A stretch of DNA of 64,000 nucleotides from Natrinema pellirubrum DSM 15624 (lineage in GTDB: Archaea > Halobacteriota > Halobacteria > Halobacteriales > Natrialbaceae). The stretch spans positions 3,162,001-3,226,000 of the forward strand of contig NC_019962.1 in assembly GCF_000230735.2 (NCBI RefSeq), read 5' to 3'. The number at the start of each line of letters is the position of its first letter. Positions within the stretch are counted from its first letter, which is position 1. The notes under the pieces are model-generated. The model was not told the origin of the DNA. It saw only the letters and a list, made by a program, of their open reading frames with translations, and did not search any database. A program made the position numbers and the translations under genes. Shown here piece after piece: positions 18,191-27,267 of the stretch.

Positions 18191-19260
18191 GAGCGTGTCA
18201 TAGAAACGTTCTCAACGAAGGCAGCAGGGTGTGGAAACTATGTCCAGCAGCGCCACAACCCTGCAAGGCGTAGCTTCGGTTGACGACTTCTTGAATGTCG
18301 CGGCTACGGAGACAGCACCGCTATTCGAGTACTTAGAGTTCGAGTTTCTGCTGGAGTACGACGTGTTCGCCCCCGCTTCGAGGGGGCGAACACGAGTCCA
18401 CAAGCCCCCAGAACTCTTCAAAGGCTTCCTGCACTGCTACTACAAAGGCATCTACGGCCCACGACCAGTCACACGAGAACTCCACAATACACTCACTTGG
18501 CTCTCCTGCGGTTTCGAGAAGCCGCCCTCACGAGACACTGTTGATCGGTTTCTCACCGATCTTGAATTGGTGGTGGATGATGTCTTCGACCGCCTCGTCG
18601 AGCAGGCCGCCTGCCGGGGCCTGCTCGACTCCACATACCGCATCGATTCGACTCACGTCACTGCAATCCAGTACAACGATGAAGCGACGTGGAACTACGA
18701 CTCAACGGCTGAGGAACACTACTACGGATTCGGCTGTGTGATTGTGTCGGCCGGGCCAAAGATTCCGATTGCTGCAGAGTTCACACAGCGAAAGCAGATC
18801 GATGCTGAGACGGCGATGCGCGTCACGAAGGACGCGCTCGCCGTCGATACACCGATCTGGATGCTCGGAGACAGCGCTTACGACGTGCTGGAGTGGCACG
18901 ACTTCCTGCTGTCGCAGGGAGTCGTGCCGATTGCGCCGTACAACCCACGCAATACGGACGATCCGCTTGACATCGAATACAGGGTCGAGGACCGCATTGA
19001 CGAACACGCCGAAGACATCAGTCTCAAACAATCAGTACTCGCCGAGACGTATGATCATCGGACGCAAGTGGAACGAACAAACGAAGCCTGCAAGGACTGC
19101 GGCCTCGGGCACGTCCGCGCCCGAGGCCGCGTACATGCACGAACACAGGTGTTCCTTGCACTGAGTCTCCGCGTGATCGTCGCAGTTACCAACTACGAAA
19201 GAGGACACAATCCCGGACGAACGAAGCTCAAAACCCTGTGATCGATTCTATGACACGCTC
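18191..19260 (+). mobile_element. IS5-family insertion sequence, about 1.07 kb
   Basis: Perfect 15-base terminal inverted repeats: GAGCGTGTCATAGAA at 18191-18205 and TTCTATGACACGCTC at 19246-19260. The sequence TTCGTCT flanks it on both sides (18184-18190 and 19261-19267), a 7-base target duplication; if the last base of the repeat is not part of the element this becomes 8 bases (CTTCGTCT), the size known for ISH1-like IS5 elements. It contains a single intact transposase gene, so it may still be mobile. Inserted in the gene at 17304-19640. Confidence 0.9.
18240..19241 (+). CDS. IS5-family transposase
   Basis: A 333-residue DDE transposase that fills the insertion sequence. The N-terminal region (LFKGFLHCYYKGIYGPRPVT) is the DUF4096-like DNA-binding part. 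DDE residues are likely in YRIDSTHVTA, LGDSAYDVLEW and the C-terminal RTQVERTNEACKD. The ORF is complete and undamaged. A GTG at 18231 would add three residues, but the ATG at 18240 is preferred. Close relatives are common in haloarchaea. Confidence 0.9.
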   Translation: MSSSATTLQGVASVDDFLNVAATETAPLFEYLEFEFLLEYDVFAPASRGRTRVHKPPELFKGFLHCYYKGIYGPRPVTRELHNTLTWLSCGFEKPPSRDTVDRFLTDLELVVDDVFDRLVEQAACRGLLDSTYRIDSTHVTAIQYNDEATWNYDSTAEEHYYGFGCVIVSAGPKIPIAAEFTQRKQIDAETAMRVTKDALAVDTPIWMLGDSAYDVLEWHDFLLSQGVVPIAPYNPRNTDDPLDIEYRVEDRIDEHAEDISLKQSVLAETYDHRTQVERTNEACKDCGLGHVRARGRVHARTQVFLALSLRVIVAVTNYERGHNPGRTKLKTL

Positions 19261-19788
19261 TTCGTCTTGTTTCTGATCCCTTCTGGAGCAGTTACTATTT
19301 TCTCAATAGGGTGCCCTTGTTGCAGCGAGAAGGCATATCCGGTAATAATCCTCTCTGAACTTGAGGGGATCTTACTGAGAAGAATTTTATTTGGACTATC
19401 TGTACTGGTAGTGCTTACTCTGCTCAAGCTACCCCCTTGTTTTGTTACTCTTTGGCGAATCTCTTTGACTTCAGACTGAGTTATTGGATCAGTTGGGTTT
19501 TTCTTTAAGTATCCGATATTGGGACCACTGTCATCAGCTATTGAGTCGTCTTGAGCCGTCACCGATCCGATAAGCGGAATCGTAGTTGCTGCCGGAATTG
19601 TTTTAAGTATTTTTCTTCTTTTAATATAGTCTTTAGCCATAAAACGATATTACTCACAAGACATAATATAAACCAAGCAGTGATTACTGGGCCTGAAAAT
19701 CCTACTACTATATTAATACCTGATGAATAGAAAGGGAAGGATATTATCATTCACATGGTTTGTATTTGAGGCACCCATTAAGAATGGT

Positions 19789-20010
19789 TCATTTTACGAA
19801 CTTCACAACTAGGGATATTGTGCAGATAAGAAATCCAAGTAGGCCAAGTGACTCTCCCCAACTCTGAAACAGGATATCGAATCTAAGGGAGAATATAGAA
19901 AAAACTATGATTGAAATTCCATACATCATCAAGCTATCTATCTCGTCCATAGATAATTCTCCTGTCCGATATACTAAAACATTCCTCTTTTGCATCATAT
20001 AGTAGAACAT
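19789..20010 (-). CDS. Possible small two-helix membrane protein
   Basis: A 73-residue ORF in the AT-rich stretch 19641-20175. It has two hydrophobic segments (MYGISIIVFSIFSLRFDILF and SLGLLGFLICTISLVVKFV). Nothing similar comes to mind. An internal ATG (MDEIDSL) would give a 54-residue version. Low base-composition constraint makes chance ORFs likely here. An additional 63-residue minus-strand ORF at 19559-19750 overlaps the signal-peptide region of the split gene and is not called. The rest of 19641-20175 holds no clear gene. Confidence 0.3.
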   Translation of the reverse strand: MFYYMMQKRNVLVYRTGELSMDEIDSLMMYGISIIVFSIFSLRFDILFQSWGESLGLLGFLICTISLVVKFVK

Positions 20011-20190
20011 TATTAATATATTTTATGCATACATGAAACTCTCATAATTCGAATATAGGAGACAAACTTCCAAGAGGGGCTGAATCGATCACCGGTTCGG
20101 AAACGGTGCGATGATTTCTGCCGATTCTCATCTCTGCTCAAAAACCCGCGGCGAGAGCGGCCTATAGTTTTTCCAGTGTGGGGTGATAAC

Positions 20191-22659
20191 ATGCATTACT
20201 ATGGGCTGGTGGCTAGTATGAAGGAGAACCCCTGCAAGCGAACCGACTCATCGCACGAGGCAGATCGATCCGACGGATATAGTGATAACTCGCTTGACTG
20301 CCAGTTCGACATTTGCGATCTCAGCGACTTCGTCGGTGACTACGCCATCACGCTGCTGGACGCCGATGGACGCGTCACCGCGTGGAACGACGGTGCGCGT
20401 CAGCTCATAGGATACGACGAAGCGACGATCGTGGGTTCGCACTACCGGACGTGCTTTCCGCGGGAGGCCCGCGACTCCGGTCGGCCGGAGCGGATACTCG
20501 AGCGAGCGCGCGCGGACGGGAGAGCCGAAGACGAGGGCTGGCGAGTCCGGAGCGACGGTAGCTGGTTCTGGGCCCATGAGGAACTCGCGCCGATCCGCGA
20601 GGACGGCGCGGTCGGACGCGACGCGCCCGACAAAGCCGACCTGCGGGGGTACGTCTGGGTCGTCCACGACCGCACCGACGACCACGAGCGCGAACGGCGG
20701 CTTCGCGAGGAGAAGCACGTCGTTGAACGGGTTGTCGAGGCTCAGCCGGACATCGTCTACGCGTTCGACACCGAGAGGGAGTTCATCGAGTGGAGCGATC
20801 GCGTGCCGGACGTGACCGGCTACACCGAGTCGGAACTGCTCGAAATGGAACCCCTCGAGTTCGTCGCGCCGGCGGATCGAGACCGAATCGAGGCAGCGAT
20901 CGATCGGGTCCTCGAACACGAGACGTCCGTCACCGTCGAAGCCGCTCTCCTCACCGCGGACGGCGAGCGGATCCCCTACGAGTTCAACAGCGCCCGTGTC
21001 ACCGACGACGAGGGTACCGTCTTGGGCTTTACCGGCATCGGTCGCGACATCAGCGATCGCAAGGCCCGCGAGCGCGAACTCCGCGAGGAGAAGGCCTTCA
21101 CCGAGAGCGTCCTCGAGGCCCAGCCGGACATCCTCTATGCCTTCGACACCGAGGGGAACCTGATCGATTGGAACGACCAGTTCCAGCACGTGACCGGCTA
21201 CGAGTCGGCCGATCTCGTCGGCATGCATCCGCTCCGATTCATCGCGCCGAAAGACCGGGACCACATCGGGGCGGCGATCGATCGCATCCTCGAGGCCGGC
21301 GAGCGCGTGACCGCCGAGGGGCGGCTCCTCACCCGGGACGGCGAGCGGATCCCCTACGAGTTCAACAGCGCCCGCATCACCGACGACGACGGCACCGTCC
21401 TGGGCTTTACCGGCGTCGGCCGCGACATCAGCGACCGCAAGGCCCGCGAGCGCGAACTCGAGCGCCTCGAGCGGCTCAACGCGATCGTCCGGACGATCGA
21501 CGAGACGATGGTCGCCGCCGATACACGCGACGAGATCGAGCGGGCGATCGTCGAGGCGTTCGCGGCCGCCGACGCCTACCGGTTCGCCGTCATCGGTCGG
21601 GCGGACCCCGGTGGGATGGACGGCTACGCCTGGACGCCCGAGACGGGTGCGGGGATCGACCCGCCGGCCAACGCAGACCTCCTCTCGTCGTTCGTCGATC
21701 CCCCGGCCGAGGCCGACGGCTCGCCGGCACTCGAGAGTCGGAGCGTCCAGCGCTACCGGGCCCTCCCCGAGAGCGATATCGAGGCGTGGCGAACCCACGC
21801 GGCGGCCCACGAGTACGCGTCGGTCGCGGTCGTCCCCATCGTCGCGAGCGATCGCCCCCTCGGCGCGCTCGTGATCGCCGCCCGCGAACCGTCGGCGTTC
21901 GCCGACCGCGAGCGGGAGGTGTTACAGGAGTTCGGCGGCACCATCGGGCACGCGATCAACGCGATGGCGGTCCGCCGACTCCTCTATCTCGACACCGTCG
22001 TCGAACTCGAACTCGAGTCGACCGACCGCGGGGACGTCTGTATCGATCTCTCGTGGGCGGCGGGCTGCGATCTCTCGATCGACCACGTGTTGCCGCTGAC
22101 CGACGAGGTGTTCGTCTACTATCTCACCGTGTCAGGCATCGATCCCGACACGCTCCGATCGGCGGCGACCGAGGCGGCCGCGATCACGGAACTGCGTCTC
22201 ATCGACGCCGACGACGACGAGAGCTACTGGGAGATCGTCGTCCGAGGCTCGACGATCACCGAGCTACTCGGGGAGTACGGGGCCCGTCTCGAGTCAAAGG
22301 TCGTCCGGGAGGGCACGGCCGAGTTAACCGTCCAGACCAGCCCCGACTCGGATCTCCGGGAACTCGTCGGGGCGATCACCTCGGCCTACCCCGACACCCG
22401 GCTCGTCTCGAAGCGGACCGTCGATCGGCCGGTCCGGACCCGCGGGGACTTCCGGCGGACCGTCGAGTCGGCACTGACCGAAAAACAGCGCCTCGCCCTC
22501 GAGGCGGCCTATCACGGCGGCTACTTCGAGTGGCCGACGCGAAACAGCGACGCCTCGGAGATCGCCGACCGGCTCGACATCGCCCGCCAGACCTTCCACC
22601 AGCACCTCCGGGTCGCACAGGCGAAACTGCTGTCGGCGTACTTCGGCGACGACGAGTGA
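20191..22659 (+). CDS. PAS-PAS-PAS-GAF bacterio-opsin-activator-type regulator (HTH_10)
   Basis: About 822 residues. PAS 1 starts near residue 45 (VGDYAITLLDADGRVTAWNDG). PAS 2 (VVEAQPDIVYAFDTEREF) and PAS 3 (VLEAQPDILYAFDTEGNL) are tandem repeats 126 codons apart, both ending in GRDISDRKARERE. A GAF-like domain spans about 430-595. A BAT-type domain (VVELELESTDRG ...) follows, and the end is an HTH_10 DNA-binding domain (LTEKQRLALEAAYHGGYFEWP ... RQTFHQHLRVAQAKLL). It should be a one-component redox/light/ligand-sensing transcription factor. CTATAGTTTT at 20162-20171, about 25 bases upstream, supports a leaderless start at ATG 20191; an ATG at 20218 or GTG at 20176 are alternatives. Confidence 0.83.
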   Translation: MHYYGLVASMKENPCKRTDSSHEADRSDGYSDNSLDCQFDICDLSDFVGDYAITLLDADGRVTAWNDGARQLIGYDEATIVGSHYRTCFPREARDSGRPERILERARADGRAEDEGWRVRSDGSWFWAHEELAPIREDGAVGRDAPDKADLRGYVWVVHDRTDDHERERRLREEKHVVERVVEAQPDIVYAFDTEREFIEWSDRVPDVTGYTESELLEMEPLEFVAPADRDRIEAAIDRVLEHETSVTVEAALLTADGERIPYEFNSARVTDDEGTVLGFTGIGRDISDRKARERELREEKAFTESVLEAQPDILYAFDTEGNLIDWNDQFQHVTGYESADLVGMHPLRFIAPKDRDHIGAAIDRILEAGERVTAEGRLLTRDGERIPYEFNSARITDDDGTVLGFTGVGRDISDRKARERELERLERLNAIVRTIDETMVAADTRDEIERAIVEAFAAADAYRFAVIGRADPGGMDGYAWTPETGAGIDPPANADLLSSFVDPPAEADGSPALESRSVQRYRALPESDIEAWRTHAAAHEYASVAVVPIVASDRPLGALVIAAREPSAFADREREVLQEFGGTIGHAINAMAVRRLLYLDTVVELELESTDRGDVCIDLSWAAGCDLSIDHVLPLTDEVFVYYLTVSGIDPDTLRSAATEAAAITELRLIDADDDESYWEIVVRGSTITELLGEYGARLESKVVREGTAELTVQTSPDSDLRELVGAITSAYPDTRLVSKRTVDRPVRTRGDFRRTVESALTEKQRLALEAAYHGGYFEWPTRNSDASEIADRLDIARQTFHQHLRVAQAKLLSAYFGDDE

Positions 22660-22733
22660 GCCGATGGCACCACCGAGCGATACCAGAGTATGCTGGTACA
22701 GTTCTTTCCACCGCTCGCTGTCTCTATCCGCCA

Positions 22734-24059
22734 ATGAGTCTCCCCCCGTTCCTCGAGCTGACGACGACCGCGGCGGACGTCCTCGCGGACCCACACCGGC
22801 GGACACTCCTCGCCGTGTTGCGCGACCGTGAAGGGCAAACCCCGACGGCCACCACAGCGGCGGGACCCGCCATGCCGATCGCCGACCTCGCGACCGAGGT
22901 CGCGGCCGTGGAACGGGGCACCCCGATCGTTCCCGATGCCCACTGCGAGCGCCTCCAGATCGAACTGATTCACCGGCACGTCCCGCGGCTGGTCGACCGC
23001 GGTGTTCTGTCGCGTGACGCCGACGGCGACGACCCGGCGGTCTCGCTCACTGCCCACCCGATCCTCGATCTCGAGTGGGTCGAGAGCCTCCTCACGGATC
23101 CGACCGGGGACGACGTTCCTGTCGCCGCGGAGACGCTGACCCGGACCCTCGAGGCGCTCCGGGAGCCGCGGCGTCTGACCGTCTGTACCGAACTCGCGAG
23201 TCGGGACGGATCGATCGCCGTCGACGACCTCGCCGCCGGCGTCCTCGTCCGGGAGGGCGAGGCGGACCGCCCCGCCGACGTGGCCGGCTCGCAGCGGACG
23301 GCCGTGGCGACGGAACTGGCCCACAAACAGCTCCCCGCGCTCGCGGCTGCGGGGCTCGTGGCCCACGACGACGAGTCGGGACGGGCCGCGCTCGAGACCG
23401 ACGCGCCACACTGGGACGTCGACTGGCTCGCCGACGGCCCGCTCGCCGAAGCCGCCGCGCTCGTTCGGTCCGACTCGACGCGACGAGCGCGACCCGAGCG
23501 CGAGCCGTCGGTCCCGGCGCGGACGATCGCTCGGGACTCGGACGAGAACCGGCGGACGGGGACGGACGTCGAGAGCTGCTGGACGCTCGAGGGCGAGGCG
23601 AACGTCGCCGAGCGGGGCAACGAGATCGCCGCCGGGGCCGACGAGGAACTGTTCGTTATGGCGCCCAGCGCCGTGTTACTCGGGTCGACCTGCCTCGAGA
23701 ACCTGCGGGATGCCGCCGACCGTGGGGTCGACGTCTACGTGGCGTCGCGGTCGCCCCGCGTTCGCGACACGGTCCGGTCGGCGGTACCGACCGCGACGGT
23801 CTGTGAACCGCGGTTCGACTGGTTCAGTTTCCCGGTGGACGCGCCACAGTGCGGATACGTCCTCCTCGCGGACCGCGAGGCGGCCATGCTTGTGACGGCC
23901 GAGTGCGAAGTGGGCGACGAGTCGGTACGAGCGGGCGCGATCACCGGCGAGGGCCGCGAGAATGCGCTCGTGTCGGTCGTCCGCACCCAGCTCGGACCAC
24001 GGTTGGACCGGCTGCCGACCGCCGGCGACGAAACCGACGGGACGCCCCTGCCGATGTGA
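22734..24059 (+). CDS. DUF7344-type winged-helix regulator with C-terminal sensor-like domain
   Basis: A 441-residue protein. Two winged-helix modules recur: residues about 12-110 (LADPHRRTLLAVLRDREG ... LIHRHVPRLVDRGVLSRD) and about 130-230 (LREPRRLTVCTELASRDG ... LAHKQLPALAAAGLVAHDD). This H/P-L-x-x-x-G-L/V-L pattern is what haloarchaeal DUF7344 repressors show. The last 190 residues resemble the phospholipase-D-like sensor domain found with TrmB-like regulators (ELFVMAPSAVLLGSTCLENLRDAADRGVDVYV). Its ligand is unknown. It follows the PAS regulator on the same strand after 74 bases and may be functionally linked. Confidence 0.6.
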   Translation: MSLPPFLELTTTAADVLADPHRRTLLAVLRDREGQTPTATTAAGPAMPIADLATEVAAVERGTPIVPDAHCERLQIELIHRHVPRLVDRGVLSRDADGDDPAVSLTAHPILDLEWVESLLTDPTGDDVPVAAETLTRTLEALREPRRLTVCTELASRDGSIAVDDLAAGVLVREGEADRPADVAGSQRTAVATELAHKQLPALAAAGLVAHDDESGRAALETDAPHWDVDWLADGPLAEAAALVRSDSTRRARPEREPSVPARTIARDSDENRRTGTDVESCWTLEGEANVAERGNEIAAGADEELFVMAPSAVLLGSTCLENLRDAADRGVDVYVASRSPRVRDTVRSAVPTATVCEPRFDWFSFPVDAPQCGYVLLADREAAMLVTAECEVGDESVRAGAITGEGRENALVSVVRTQLGPRLDRLPTAGDETDGTPLPM

Positions 24060-24065
24060 CGGCTC

Positions 24066-24096
24066 AGACGGTTTGCTTGACGACAGTAGACCGTAT
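24066..24096. repeat. Palindromic intergenic repeat, family B, shortened copy
   Basis: The right arm ACAGTAGACCGTAT (24083-24096) equals the right arm of the repeat at 4659-4739, and a degenerate left arm (AGACGGTTTGCTTGA at 24066-24080) faces it with almost no spacer. It lies between the convergent stops of the DUF7344 regulator and the antiporter, where it could work as a two-way transcript end. It looks like a deletion derivative of the longer copy. Confidence 0.55.
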
Positions 24097-25040
24097 CAAA
24101 GGACCAGCAAGGCCATGAAGCCGGCGTAGCCGACGACGAGGGCCGCGCCGTCGAGTCGCGTGAGCCGCCGACCGTAGCTCATCATGCCGACCAGCACGAG
24201 CGTAAAGGCGACCATGGCCGGGAGTTCGAACCGAAGCGTCGCCGGCTGGATCTCGATCGGCGTGATCAGCGCCACGACCCCGAGTACCGCGAGGACGTTG
24301 TAGATGTTCGAGCCGACGACGTTCCCGACCGCGAACTCCGTCTCGCCGCGGACGGCACCCACGACCGAGGCCGCCAGTTCGGGTAACGACGTCCCCAGCG
24401 CCAGCACCGTCAGCCCGATGATGAGGTCCGGGACGCCGAGGGCCGACAACAGCCCCGTCCCGCCGGCGACGAGCCACCGCGAGCCGACCACCAGCGCGAT
24501 CAGGCCGGCGACGACGAGCCCGATATCGCGGATCGAGACGCCCGCGCCGGCGTCCGGATCGTCGGCCACCGACGGCGGATCCGCGTTCACGTAGTACAGC
24601 AGAAAGGCCGTGAATCCGGCCAACACCAGCAGGAAGATCGCGCCCTCGAGGCGGCCGATCCGCCCGTTCGCTCCCAGGCCGACCAGGAGCAGGGCCGCGA
24701 GTACCATCGTCGGGACGTGCCGGCGGAGGACCCGCTCGCCGATCGGGAGCGGTTTGATCAACGCCGATACCCCCAGGACGAGCCCGATGTTCGCGATGTT
24801 CGAGCCGACGACCGTTCCCAGTCCCACGTCGCTCGAGACGTTCAGCGCGCCGATAGTCGAGACGAACAGTTCGGGCGCGGTCGTCGCGAAGGCGATGACG
24901 GTCACGCCGACGGTCGTCGCCCGCAGTCCGATCCCGAGCGCCAGCCGCCCCGCCCCCGAGACCAGTAGCTCGGCACCGCCATACAGCGCGACGATACCGG
25001 CCGCCAACAGGAGGAGATACAACGGCGTTCCCGAAAGCAT
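24096..25040 (-). CDS. Na+/Ca2+ antiporter of the CaCA superfamily (YrbG-like)
   Basis: A 314-residue membrane protein with about ten helices in two inverted halves. Each half has an alpha-repeat: VIAFATTAPELFVST in the first, LALGTSLPELAASVVG in the second. Both contain the glutamate that binds the cation. Conserved VGSNIAN and VGSNIYN follow them. An acidic loop (PDAGAG) separates the halves. It exchanges sodium for calcium or another cation across the cell membrane. ATG at 25040; the stop overlaps the family B repeat. Confidence 0.9.
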   Translation of the reverse strand: MLSGTPLYLLLLAAGIVALYGGAELLVSGAGRLALGIGLRATTVGVTVIAFATTAPELFVSTIGALNVSSDVGLGTVVGSNIANIGLVLGVSALIKPLPIGERVLRRHVPTMVLAALLLVGLGANGRIGRLEGAIFLLVLAGFTAFLLYYVNADPPSVADDPDAGAGVSIRDIGLVVAGLIALVVGSRWLVAGGTGLLSALGVPDLIIGLTVLALGTSLPELAASVVGAVRGETEFAVGNVVGSNIYNVLAVLGVVALITPIEIQPATLRFELPAMVAFTLVLVGMMSYGRRLTRLDGAALVVGYAGFMALLVL

Positions 25041-25350
25041 GCCGGCGGCTACTCACGAGGGGCCTAAAAGCGACGCGAAACGAGCTATCCCCGTGTCGAC
25101 ATCGATCGCGAACGATCGATCTCGTATCACTGCGGTGGCGCGCGCTGTCGGCCGGCCGAACGACGAGTGAGGACGGCCAATAACGTTGCGCGAGGGATGA
25201 GCGAACGAACCTCGTGAGTGAGCGAATCGGCTGGGGAGGACGTGGTTACTCACAGCAGCCACGATAGCAGGACGCTCGTTTCGCGACGGAAAACGACTGT
25301 GACGGATACCGCGACGGCAGAATCCGACCGTTCCAGTCGATCGAACCATA

Positions 25351-25436
25351 CTATAGTAGCCGCTGAAAGTCATTGCACACCTGATCGCACGACAGCGTTG
25401 CGATCAGTGTGTGAATCGTTTCAACGGCTACTATAG
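25351..25436. repeat. Palindromic intergenic repeat, family A, full copy
   Basis: An 86-base imperfect hairpin. The outer arms CTATAGTAGCCGCTGAAA (25351-25368) and TTTCAACGGCTACTATAG (25419-25436) pair, and inner arms CACACCTGATCGCA and TGCGATCAGTGTGTG pair around the loop CGACAGCGT. A decayed copy is at 56340-56424. The gap 25041-25504 has no gene apart from this; it also shows GAGCGAACGAACCTCGTGAGTGAG near 25200. The element fits a small non-autonomous transposable element or a processed RNA hairpin. Confidence 0.7.
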
Positions 25437-25504
25437 CTGAGCGTTCTAGTTCCCTGCCGGAGCCGGTCCCATTATAGGCCCGCCGCGCCGACTACCGGGA
25501 AACG

Positions 25505-26314
25505 ATGGCAATGGACGTGTACGGGCTCCTCGGCAACCCGGTGGGACACTCCCTGTCCCCGCCGATGCACGAGGCGGCCTACGACGAACTCGGCCTCGAG
25601 GCCCGCTACGTGACCTTCGAACCGGATCAGGACGATCTCGCGGCTGCGATCGAGGGGGCCGACGCCCTCGGGATTGCGGGGCTGAACGTGACGATCCCGT
25701 TCAAACAGGAGGCGCTCGAGATCGTCGCGCCGGAGGACTTGGCGACCCGGATCGGCGCGGTCAACACGATCGACTTCTCCGGCTCCGGGCCGCCGACGGG
25801 CTACAACACCGACGCCGTCGGCGCGTTACGCGCGCTCCGGGACCACGACGTGGACCTCGAGGACGCGCGGGCGGTCGTCGTCGGGGCCGGCGGGGCCGGG
25901 CGAGCGGTCGCGTTCGGGTTGGCCGACGCCGGCGCGACGGTCGCGATCGCCAACCGAACCGAGCCGAAGGCCCGTCAGCTGGCCGAGGCGGTTCCCCGGG
26001 CGAGCGGCCACGGGCTGGCAGCCCTCGAGCGGCTGCTGGCCGAGGCCGACGTGCTGGTCAACGCCACCAGCGTCGGGATGGAGGAGGACTCGACGCCGGT
26101 ACCGGCCGACGCGCTCCACGGCGATCTGGCCGTCCTCGACGCGGTGTATCAGCCCCTCGAGACCCGACTCCTGCGTGACGCCGCCGAAGCGGGAGCCACG
26201 ACGGTCGACGGCGCGTGGATGCTGCTGTATCAGGGCGTCGAGGCGTTCGAGATCTGGACCGGCCGGGACGCGCCGGTCGAAGCGATGAACGAGGCGCTGC
26301 GCTCGCGGCTGTAA
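25505..26314 (+). CDS. aroE: Shikimate dehydrogenase
   Basis: A 269-residue enzyme that reduces 3-dehydroshikimate to shikimate with NADPH in aromatic amino-acid synthesis. The substrate-binding start is [19 protein letters not shown], the catalytic Lys is in [13 protein letters not shown], and Asn/Asp follow in NTIDF and [13 protein letters not shown]. The NADPH loop is [13 protein letters not shown] with downstream [10 protein letters not shown]-terminal [14 protein letters not shown] is also typical. Either ATG at 25505 or two codons later could start. ATTATAGG at about 25472-25480 is a good TATA element. It stands alone, not next to aroK or aroA. Confidence 0.95.
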   Translation: MAMDVYGLLGNPVGHSLSPPMHEAAYDELGLEARYVTFEPDQDDLAAAIEGADALGIAGLNVTIPFKQEALEIVAPEDLATRIGAVNTIDFSGSGPPTGYNTDAVGALRALRDHDVDLEDARAVVVGAGGAGRAVAFGLADAGATVAIANRTEPKARQLAEAVPRASGHGLAALERLLAEADVLVNATSVGMEEDSTPVPADALHGDLAVLDAVYQPLETRLLRDAAEAGATTVDGAWMLLYQGVEAFEIWTGRDAPVEAMNEALRSRL

Positions 26315-26384
26315 CGCGGCGCCAGCACCGTCGGAGCCACAGTATCAGGCGAATTTAAGTGTTGGAACCCACTACGACCAGATA

Positions 26385-27101
26385 ATGGCAATCCTCCAAA
26401 AGCTGAAGTCCCTGTTGGGGTTCGACGAGTCGGACTCGGAGCGCGGGGGCGCTCGAGAGGTCGGGGTAACGGTCGAGCGGGAACGATCGAACGACGACGC
26501 CGGGAGCGACGCCGACGCGGGCGCGGCGGACGAAGGGGCCGCCGAGCCGCCCCAGTCGGCCGCGACCGGCTCGACGGCGGCGGCGTCGACGGAGTCGCTG
26601 ACGGACGAGCCCGATCGCCCGGAGGAGGCCGCCGAACCGGCGGAGGCGACCGGGCCGGCAACCGAGGACGCGGCACCGACGACCGAGAAAACGGCCGAAC
26701 CCGAGTCGCCCGTCGAGGAGGCCGAACCCGACGCCGACACGGCGGCCGGGTCCGAGTCGACGGAACCCGAGCCCGAAACCGCAGCCGAGACCGACGACGC
26801 CGAAGACGAGGAGGACACGGCGGTCGAAGCCGACGCCGCGGACGAAAGCGCCGCCGAACCCGCGCTCGAGGAGTCGGACGACGAGGCGACTGAACCGGAC
26901 GCCGACGAACCCGACCCGGAGAACCAGGAATCGGTCGACGTGATCAAGGGGATCGGCCCGGCCTACGCCGACCGGCTGGCCGGCGCGGGCGTCGAGACCG
27001 TCGGCGAACTCGCCGTCGCCGACGCCGCCGACCTGGCCGAGCAAACCGATATCTCCGAAAAGCGCATTCAGGGCTGGATCGACCGCGCCGAAGTTAGATA
27101 G
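26385..27101 (+). CDS. Acidic-linker protein with C-terminal helix-hairpin-helix domain
   Basis: A 238-residue protein made of a short N-terminal basic/hydrophobic segment (MAILQKLKSLLGF), a long low-complexity Glu/Asp/Ala/Thr-rich linker (about residues 30-185) and a C-terminal helix-hairpin-helix unit (VIKGIGPAYADRLAGAGVET ... ISEKRIQGWIDRA). HhH units of this type are in proteins that bind DNA or RNA and in ribosomal-protein L21e-like extensions; here it stands alone with no enzyme domain. Placed directly before the pab-like pair, but with 166 bases between. Function unknown. Confidence 0.65.
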   Translation: MAILQKLKSLLGFDESDSERGGAREVGVTVERERSNDDAGSDADAGAADEGAAEPPQSAATGSTAAASTESLTDEPDRPEEAAEPAEATGPATEDAAPTTEKTAEPESPVEEAEPDADTAAGSESTEPEPETAAETDDAEDEEDTAVEADAADESAAEPALEESDDEATEPDADEPDPENQESVDVIKGIGPAYADRLAGAGVETVGELAVADAADLAEQTDISEKRIQGWIDRAEVR

Positions 27102-27267
27102 CCACCCGACCCCACCTCGCGCCGTTTCCCGAGTCCCTTCTTCTTGCTCCGGCGAGTGACGGCCGCCGGCCGTAAGCGCCGATTCGGCTACGGCCACGGC
27201 CACGATCGCCCTCGAGCCGGGGTCCCGAATCGCAAGCGAATTATCCGCTCGGTCCGTCCCGGGCCAC

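Larger units (their letters stand above)
17304..19640 (-). pseudogene. Tat-exported protein of unknown function, split by an IS5-type element
   Basis: Two ORFs on the minus strand, 19248-19640 (N-terminal part) and 17304-18190 (C-terminal part), are one gene cut by the insertion sequence at 18191-19260. Removing the element plus one copy of the duplicated target (TTCGTCT) joins them in frame: 373 plus 887 bases make 420 codons. The rebuilt 419-residue protein has a Tat signal (KRRKILKTIP ... SVTAQ) and a Ser/Thr/Asn-rich body with three segments of beta-rich pattern, but no family I recognise. Base composition is clearly lower in G+C than neighbours, which suggests recent acquisition. Probably non-functional now. 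Confidence 0.85.

Noticed and set aside
19559-19750. 63-residue minus-strand membrane ORF
   Set aside because: It overlaps the signal-peptide coding region of the split gene in a different frame and lies in AT-rich DNA where chance hydrophobic ORFs are common.
20790-22733. Plus-strand extension of the DUF7344 regulator frame into the PAS regulator gene
   Set aside because: The extension is Arg/Gly-rich and overlaps a clear domain-bearing gene in another frame. Only the part from 22734 is real.
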